Shown here piece by piece: positions 23,120-26,370 of a DNA stretch of 26,370 nucleotides (positions are counted from its first letter, which is position 1; each line of letters starts with the position of its first letter). A program made the translations under genes and the position numbers. The stretch comes from a virus. The notes under the pieces are model-generated. The model was given only the letters and a program-made list of their open reading frames with translations, was not told the DNA's origin and did no database searches. Location of the stretch: positions 1-26,370 of IMG/VR virus record IMGVR_UViG_3300030103_002256. One strand, 5' to 3'.

Positions 23120-23356
23120 ATGAAATTTTTATTAACGGTTTATATCTGCTCTGCAATGAGTGGAGAATGTTACACTAACAAAGATTATCCAAAAGTATTT
23201 CCAGATCATCACGATTGCATACGTGCAGGTTTATCTGAGTCTTATGAAATTATATATGCAGAAGGAAATTTTACTAAAGAAGAAATAAATAATAATCAAT
23301 TATATCCTAAATTTACATGTATTCCTGCAAAAGATGAGGGTAAAATAGTTACTTAA
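23120..23356 (+). CDS. Small cysteine-containing secreted-type protein (78 aa)
   Basis: The N-terminus MKFLLTVYICSAMSGECYTN looks like a short signal or anchor followed by cysteines C10 and C17. Further on are C33 (HHDCIRAGL) and C67 (FTCIPA), enough for two disulfides, which would suggest a periplasmic location. I recall this layout from pelagiphage small proteins. It closes the small-protein belt: a strong 15-bp hairpin begins at the base after its stop. Confidence 0.65.
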   Translation: MKFLLTVYICSAMSGECYTNKDYPKVFPDHHDCIRAGLSESYEIIYAEGNFTKEEINNNQLYPKFTCIPAKDEGKIVT

Positions 23357-23423
23357 TTGTCTGCCGGAGCTTAGAAAGCTCACGGCAAACAAAAGGTGTG
23401 AGAAGAGATCTTCAGAATACACC
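23357..23423 (+). ncRNA. Tandem hairpins, 3'-end structure or small structured RNA
   Basis: The first hairpin spans 23357-23392. TTGT/ACAA, TGCCG/CGGCA, a G-C pair and AGCTT/AAGCT give 15 pairs with one mismatch, one bulged A (23382) and an AGA loop. The second spans 23395-23423: GGTGT/ACACC outside and GAAG/CTTC inside around AGAT, joined by internal loops. No T-run follows either hairpin. The structure could end the small-gene transcript, protect its 3' end, or be a structured RNA. Confidence 0.5.
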
Positions 23424-23445
23424 AAAAAATATTTTCTTGCAACAC

Positions 23446-23475
23446 TTGATTTATTAATGTAGTTTCCCATATATT
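23446..23475 (+). promoter_or_regulatory. Sigma70-like promoter before the RHH/SET operon
   Basis: TTGATT (23446-23451), an 18-base spacer and TATATT (23470-23475), placed 35 bases before the ATG at 23510. The lead-in ACACTTGA is shared with the promoter-like sequence at 26260. A short direct repeat, AATACAAAT at 23476-23484 with ATACAAAT at 23487-23494, follows and may be an operator. Confidence 0.6.
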
Positions 23476-23509
23476 AATACAAATAAATACAAATGAAAGT
23501 GAGAAAATA

Positions 23510-23683
23510 ATGGCAGATCCTGCAAAATTTAAGTCGGTTAGTGTATCCGTATCGACTTATAAAATACTAAAATATCTTGGAGACGGAAAAATTACAGATG
23601 CAGATTTAACTGTAAGTAAAACAATTGAAAGTCTAGCGAAAAAAGAAGGTAAGAAACATGGATACAAAAACGGAAAAGCGTAA
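23510..23683 (+). CDS. Ribbon-helix-helix-like small regulator (57 aa)
   Basis: FKSVSVSVSTYKILKYL (residues 7-23) fits the RHH pattern of a DNA-reading beta-strand followed by helix A, and LTVSKTIESLAKKEGKK (33-49) fits the turn and helix B. RHH dimers repress their own promoters, and this gene is the first after the promoter at 23446, so autoregulation through the AATACAAAT repeats is plausible. AAGTGAGA precedes the ATG. It overlaps the next gene by 26 bases. Confidence 0.6.
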   Translation: MADPAKFKSVSVSVSTYKILKYLGDGKITDADLTVSKTIESLAKKEGKKHGYKNGKA

Positions 23684-23801
23684 AACTATTTGCCCACAAT
23701 GTAAGGGTAATGGCTATGTTAGAGCTCTTGTTGAAGAAGGTAGAGAAGAGTTGATAGCTGATTGTAATAAGTGTGATAACCAAGGAGAGTTAAATGACTG
23801 A
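23658..23801 (+). CDS. DnaJ-type zinc knuckle protein (47 aa)
   Basis: Residues 12-19 (CPQCKGNG) match the CxxCxGxG repeat of the DnaJ cysteine-rich domain. A second knuckle C36-C39 (DCNKCDNQGEL) completes one zinc site. This is half of the normal DnaJ zinc region, with no J domain. It probably binds a protein or nucleic acid. It starts inside the RHH gene and overlaps the SET gene by eight bases, so the three are coupled. Confidence 0.65.
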   Translation: MDTKTEKRKTICPQCKGNGYVRALVEEGREELIADCNKCDNQGELND

Positions 23802-24216
23802 ACTAAAAGACGAACATTTTGAAGTTATAAGTGAGAATAGAGGAAGAGAACACGAAAAGAAAAATTATAGACCTCTATCCCATGATCTATTTATTGAAGA
23901 AAGTTTAATAGATGGTCAAGGTTTATTTGCATCAACAGATATACCTAAAGGAACTGATCTAGGTATTTGTCATTATCAAATAGAAAAAGATAAGATGAGT
24001 CCGGTTGAATTAATAAGAACACCACTTGGTGGATTTATTAATCATGAGCCACTTGTCTATAACAATATGGAAGAGAAGAAAGAACTTTCTGGTCCTAATT
24101 GTGAGAAAATAAAATCTAGACCCGATGGTGCAAAGACTGAATGGAATCTCGTAACGCGTAAGGATATTAAAGCAGGTGAAGAGTTAACTATTCACTATAG
24201 CTTTTACAAAATATAA
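23794..24216 (+). CDS. SET-domain protein, putative lysine methyltransferase (140 aa)
   Basis: A minimal SET fold that would transfer methyl groups from S-adenosylmethionine to protein lysine. Visible blocks are GQGLFAS (41-47, usual GxGxxA start), RTPLGGFINHEP (75-86, standing for the R/G-x-x-NHS block), GPNC (100-103), and AGEELTIHYSFY (127-138) with the conserved GEEL...Y and catalytic-type Y135. NHE replaces the usual NHS. The length is about that of a bare SET domain without flanking zinc domains, and the neighbouring zinc knuckle protein could supply that part. The target is unknown; a host chromatin-like or translation protein is possible. It joins the next gene in a TAATG overlap. Confidence 0.8.
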   Translation: MTELKDEHFEVISENRGREHEKKNYRPLSHDLFIEESLIDGQGLFASTDIPKGTDLGICHYQIEKDKMSPVELIRTPLGGFINHEPLVYNNMEEKKELSGPNCEKIKSRPDGAKTEWNLVTRKDIKAGEELTIHYSFYKI

Positions 24217-24422
24217 TGGACGACAGAGGACCCGCAGATCTAGAAAGAAGAATAGATGATCTTAAAAAAAGAGTTGATCATTATGAATCTTTAGATAAAC
24301 AAGAACTCATTGACAATCTAACTATGACTAAAGCTCAGTTACTTACAGCGGAGAAAGAAATAGATAGACTCAATGAGTATGTCCAAGTAATGGAGTTAGA
24401 AGAAATATCTAAAAAGTTATAA
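24216..24422 (+). CDS. Small coiled-coil protein (68 aa)
   Basis: Nearly the whole protein is coiled coil: DLERRIDDLKKRVDHYESLD and KAQLLTAEKEIDRLNEYVQV have regular heptad hydrophobics with acidic and basic flanks. There is no enzyme motif or membrane span. It is coupled to the SET gene and the HNH gene by TAATG overlaps on both sides, so it may be an assembly partner of one of them. Confidence 0.7.
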   Translation: MDDRGPADLERRIDDLKKRVDHYESLDKQELIDNLTMTKAQLLTAEKEIDRLNEYVQVMELEEISKKL

Positions 24423-25123
24423 TGACTGATGATGAAGAAGAAAAGATTCTAAAAGATTTAAATCCCAAAGAAGCAATAGATATCTCTACAGTTATAAATA
24501 CCCATCACATTGCACCTAATCAATATTTTATGTTTAGAACCGGTGGACCACATTTTTTTAGTAAATGTAAAAATAAAGAACTTGTCAATGCCAAATATTT
24601 AGATCTGTCTTGGCCATTTATTTATAATACTAAAGGTTCAAAAAATAGAATAATCACTGGAAGCATTGCTAAAAGTAAAGCTACGTCAGGTTATGTTTAT
24701 TGTAAACTTCATGACGCTAGTGAAAAAAGAGAAATGCAAGACTTTAGAAATGCTGCTAAAAAAAATATTAGAGAAGTTTATAAAGAACATGAATTTCTTA
24801 TGCATCGGTTGGTAGCGTTTGCTTTTGTACCTAATGATGATCCAAACAAAACAATAGTAGATCATATAAATGGTAACCGTTGTGATTATAAAATAACAAA
24901 TTTAAAATGGGAAACATTGAAAGGAAACTCGAGAGGGTCTGCCGGACAATCATCAGATCCAGACGCTGTCTATGAAATAGTAAACCAAACACTTTGGTTT
25001 CATGGTAAGATGGGTGAGTATGAGGGCGCTAAAGAATTATATAATAAACATAAAGAACAAGCGGTTAAACAATTAAATTTTTTTGATATATTTGAAAAGG
25101 AGTTAAAAAATGAAACACAATAA
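24422..25123 (+). CDS. HNH endonuclease (233 aa)
   Basis: The nuclease motif is FLMHRLVAFAFVPND (125-139), followed by VDHINGNRCDYKITNLKW (146-163), which gives the H-N-H/N block with D147-H148 and N160. This is the HNH_3 type found in phage homing and free-standing nucleases. The N-terminal part (residues 1-110) has a beta-rich region NQYFMFRTGGPHFFSKCKNK that may bind DNA. C-terminal AYEGAKELY-like helices (GEYEGAKELYNKHKEQAVKQ) could be a second DNA-binding element. The gene is coupled to both neighbours (TAATG; 14-base overlap), so it is built into the operon rather than looking like a fresh insertion. It may degrade host DNA or work with the exonuclease. Confidence 0.82.
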   Translation: MTDDEEEKILKDLNPKEAIDISTVINTHHIAPNQYFMFRTGGPHFFSKCKNKELVNAKYLDLSWPFIYNTKGSKNRIITGSIAKSKATSGYVYCKLHDASEKREMQDFRNAAKKNIREVYKEHEFLMHRLVAFAFVPNDDPNKTIVDHINGNRCDYKITNLKWETLKGNSRGSAGQSSDPDAVYEIVNQTLWFHGKMGEYEGAKELYNKHKEQAVKQLNFFDIFEKELKNETQ

Positions 25124-25865
25124 CTGTTTTATATACCCGAAGACGGTACGCGAAGCAATTGATGGTAAACGTCATTATGATACCGGTAAAGAAAAACTAC
25201 CGAGTGTTACGACTATATTATCAGCTACACAAGATCCGGAGAAGGCTAAGAGTCTGCAAGCATGGCGTGATCGTATTGGCGAGGCCAGCGCGACGCGGAT
25301 CGTTGATGAAGCAGCAGCCCGTGGAACTGCAATGCACAAAATATTAGAAAGGTATGTTGGTGAACAAGGTTATTTAGATCTAACACAAGTAGGACTGAAC
25401 GCACATAATATGGCCGTTAGAGTCATAGAGCAGGGTTTATGTAATGTTTCTGAGTATTATGGTATCGAATGTACTCTTTTCTATCCAGGGCTATATGCAG
25501 GTCAAACAGACATGGTTGGGATTCACAAAGGCCAAGACGCTATTATAGATTTTAAACAAACAAACAAACCTAAAAAAGCAGAATGGATAACAGATTATAA
25601 ACTTCAATTAGCAGCTTATGCTATGGCACATAACTATATGCACAAAACAGAAATAACCAAGGGTGTGATTATGATGTGTAGCAAAGATAATTATTATCAA
25701 GAGTTTGTAGTTGAAGGTAATGAGTTTAAAGAATATCAACATAAATGGTTAGGAAAGGTGAGTGAATATTATGAACATAAAAGAAAAAATGACAAAGCTA
25801 GACAGTCTAGCGAGAGCAGTGAAGAATGCGCCGAGTCCGGGGATGAAACAAATTTGGACGGATAA
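25110..25865 (+). CDS. PD-(D/E)XK exonuclease (251 aa)
   Basis: A RecB/Cas4/MGME1-like nuclease for recombination, genome processing or host DNA breakdown. Motifs: PSVTTIL (31-37), RGTAMHKILE (71-80) with H76 and E80, E120 in YGIECTLF, D134 in YAGQTDMVGI, the IIDFK block (145-149) with D147 and K149, and the helix YKLQLAAYAMA (163-173) with Q166. All catalytic positions are present. The last 31 residues (QSSESSEECAESGDETNLDG and the stretch before it) are Ser/Glu-rich and lie over the start of the next gene in another frame, so this tail is probably dispensable. GGAG at 25098-25101 precedes the ATG. Confidence 0.9.
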   Translation: MKHNNCFIYPKTVREAIDGKRHYDTGKEKLPSVTTILSATQDPEKAKSLQAWRDRIGEASATRIVDEAAARGTAMHKILERYVGEQGYLDLTQVGLNAHNMAVRVIEQGLCNVSEYYGIECTLFYPGLYAGQTDMVGIHKGQDAIIDFKQTNKPKKAEWITDYKLQLAAYAMAHNYMHKTEITKGVIMMCSKDNYYQEFVVEGNEFKEYQHKWLGKVSEYYEHKRKNDKARQSSESSEECAESGDETNLDG

Positions 25866-25971
25866 ATGGTATTCTTTAGTTAAAGAATATGCGAAAACAA
25901 TACAGAGTATGCAGGTATCTAAACCTGATCCATATAATGAACACTTAAATAAAACAAAGGGAGAACGTTAA
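25771..25971 (+). CDS. Small protein overlapping the exonuclease gene (66 aa)
   Basis: The sequence is helical, with aromatic residues late: DSLARAVKNAPSPGMKQIWT and KWYSLVKEYAKTIQ. No family is recognised. It overlaps the exonuclease gene by 95 bases in the +1 frame. I chose the ATG at 25771; an in-frame GTG at 25762 would add three residues. AGGAAAGGTGAG lies just upstream. The sensible helix pattern and direct abutment to the next gene support it. Confidence 0.6.
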   Translation: MNIKEKMTKLDSLARAVKNAPSPGMKQIWTDKWYSLVKEYAKTIQSMQVSKPDPYNEHLNKTKGER

Positions 25972-26208
25972 ATGAGTATGCGTGTAAGAGATTTGCAACA
26001 GTACCTTGGCAAATTTACAGAAAATGAAAAAGGTACAGCAATATCTAATTGTCATATTTATATAGAAACACACGACGGACATTTAGAAGAAATTAGAAGA
26101 ATTGAAATACAAGAAAATAATATCATAGGTCATCCAGAACCAACAAGAATGGTTTTGAAGAGTGAGAACATTGAGAGATGGAAATCATTAACCTTTAGAC
26201 AGAGTTAA
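25972..26208 (+). CDS. Hypothetical protein (78 aa)
   Basis: Small and strand-rich: RVRDLQQYLGKFTENEKG, then HIYIETHDGHLEEIRRIEIQ and a tail PTRMVLKSENIERWKSL. It has no cysteine pairs (one Cys) and no span. I recall similar small proteins next to phage exonucleases, without a role. The start directly follows the previous stop, with GGGAGAACG as ribosome binding site. It is the last clear gene in the window. Confidence 0.65.
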   Translation: MSMRVRDLQQYLGKFTENEKGTAISNCHIYIETHDGHLEEIRRIEIQENNIIGHPEPTRMVLKSENIERWKSLTFRQS

Positions 26209-26210
26209 GT

Positions 26211-26250
26211 TATCCCCAGGGATAGGGGTGGAAGCGAGAGTGGAAGCCCC
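26211..26250 (+). repeat. Palindrome and GTGGAAGC direct repeats after the last gene
   Basis: TATCCC/GGGATA (26211-26224) is a perfect 6-bp palindrome around CA. GTGGAAGC occurs twice (26228-26235, 26240-26247), 12 bases apart. GGGG (26225-26228) can pair with CCCC on either side (26214-26217 or 26247-26250), giving two exclusive stems. It could be a terminator or attenuator-like switch, or an operator array upstream of the next promoter. Confidence 0.45.
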
Positions 26251-26259
26251 ATTAAACAC

Positions 26260-26287
26260 TTGACATTATCCTAGAATATCCTATATA
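26260..26287 (+). promoter_or_regulatory. Strong sigma70-like promoter
   Basis: TTGACA (26260-26265), a 16-base spacer, TATATA (26282-26287). It is preceded by ACACTTGA, as in the promoter at 23446. It would drive plus-strand transcription off the right edge of the window, possibly of early genes. Confidence 0.6.
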
Positions 26288-26288
26288 G

Positions 26289-26370
26289 AAACTACTGAAA
26301 GCTCAAGGGCGTCCAAATCTTGCCGATGGCATTTCCCTGTACGTTAGCGATGACCGCAAGGTAGCAACCT
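26289..26370. other. GC-richer edge segment, partial reading frame of uncertain strand
   Basis: From 26289 the plus strand is open to the edge in one frame (AQGRPNLADGISLYVSDDRK appears in it), but it has no ATG, GTG or TTG after the TAG at 26286-26288. The minus strand is also open in the codon-aligned frame from the edge to a stop at 26292-26294. G+C is clearly higher than in most of the window. It may be the 3' end of a minus-strand gene, a gene starting at CTG, or noncoding RNA. Confidence 0.3.

Noticed and set aside
24422-25123. HNH gene as a recently inserted homing endonuclease
   Set aside because: Its start and stop are tightly coupled to neighbours, and neither flanking gene looks split, so it appears to be a settled operon member.
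1-26370. CRISPR arrays, tRNA genes, insertion sequences, integrase or attachment site
   Set aside because: No regularly spaced repeats, cloverleaf-like segments, transposase or recombinase motifs, or long terminal repeats were found by reading.

Overview
The window reads as one contiguous stretch of a strongly AT-rich tailed-phage genome. It most resembles the short-tailed (podovirus-like) phages of AT-rich marine alphaproteobacteria, the pelagiphage or uncultured-marine-phage type. That placement rests on recalled protein style (the 773-aa tail protein, the glycine-rich ejection-type proteins, the TM/coiled-coil 125-aa protein, the many tiny basic and zinc-binding proteins) and on near gapless packing with ATGA and TAATG junctions. 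No database search was possible. Terminase, portal, capsid, integrase, RNA polymerase and tRNA genes are not visible here, so the window is a part of a larger genome.

Layout. (1) 17-11217, plus strand: late virion genes. A large tail hub or nozzle candidate is followed by three small proteins, a hairpin-containing gap, and then four probable internal or ejection proteins (551, 255, 423 and 1436 aa). (2) 11222-12313: lysis and accessory genes: a small holin-like or XhlA-like membrane protein, an M15-type peptidase endolysin, and an S-adenosylmethionine decarboxylase-like auxiliary metabolic gene. (3) 12347-13977, minus strand: a two-gene island with an SNF2-type helicase and a 68-aa partner. 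Its promoter interlocks with a plus-strand promoter at 13998-14034. (4) 14046-21782, plus strand: replication genes: three unassigned proteins (one a possible ssDNA-binding protein), a GNRA-loop terminator, an archaeo-eukaryotic-type primase, a UvrD/Rep-like helicase, a DUF3310 protein, a family A DNA polymerase without a 5'-nuclease domain, and an unknown protein. (5) 21775-23356: nine small overlapping genes, several under 60 aa. (6) 23357-26208: two hairpins and a sigma70-like promoter, then an RHH-like regulator, a DnaJ-type zinc knuckle, a SET-domain protein, a coiled-coil protein, an HNH endonuclease, a PD-(D/E)XK exonuclease and two small proteins. (7) 26209-26370: repeats and a second strong promoter-like sequence, followed by a GC-richer edge segment of uncertain coding status.

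How the genes may work together. The primase, SF1 helicase, PolA and exonuclease form a self-contained replication and recombination set. No DnaB-like or T7 gp4-like helicase is visible. The SNF2 helicase is controlled separately on the other strand. The small-protein belt and the SET/RHH/zinc cluster are the likeliest host-interaction genes and the least explained part of the window.
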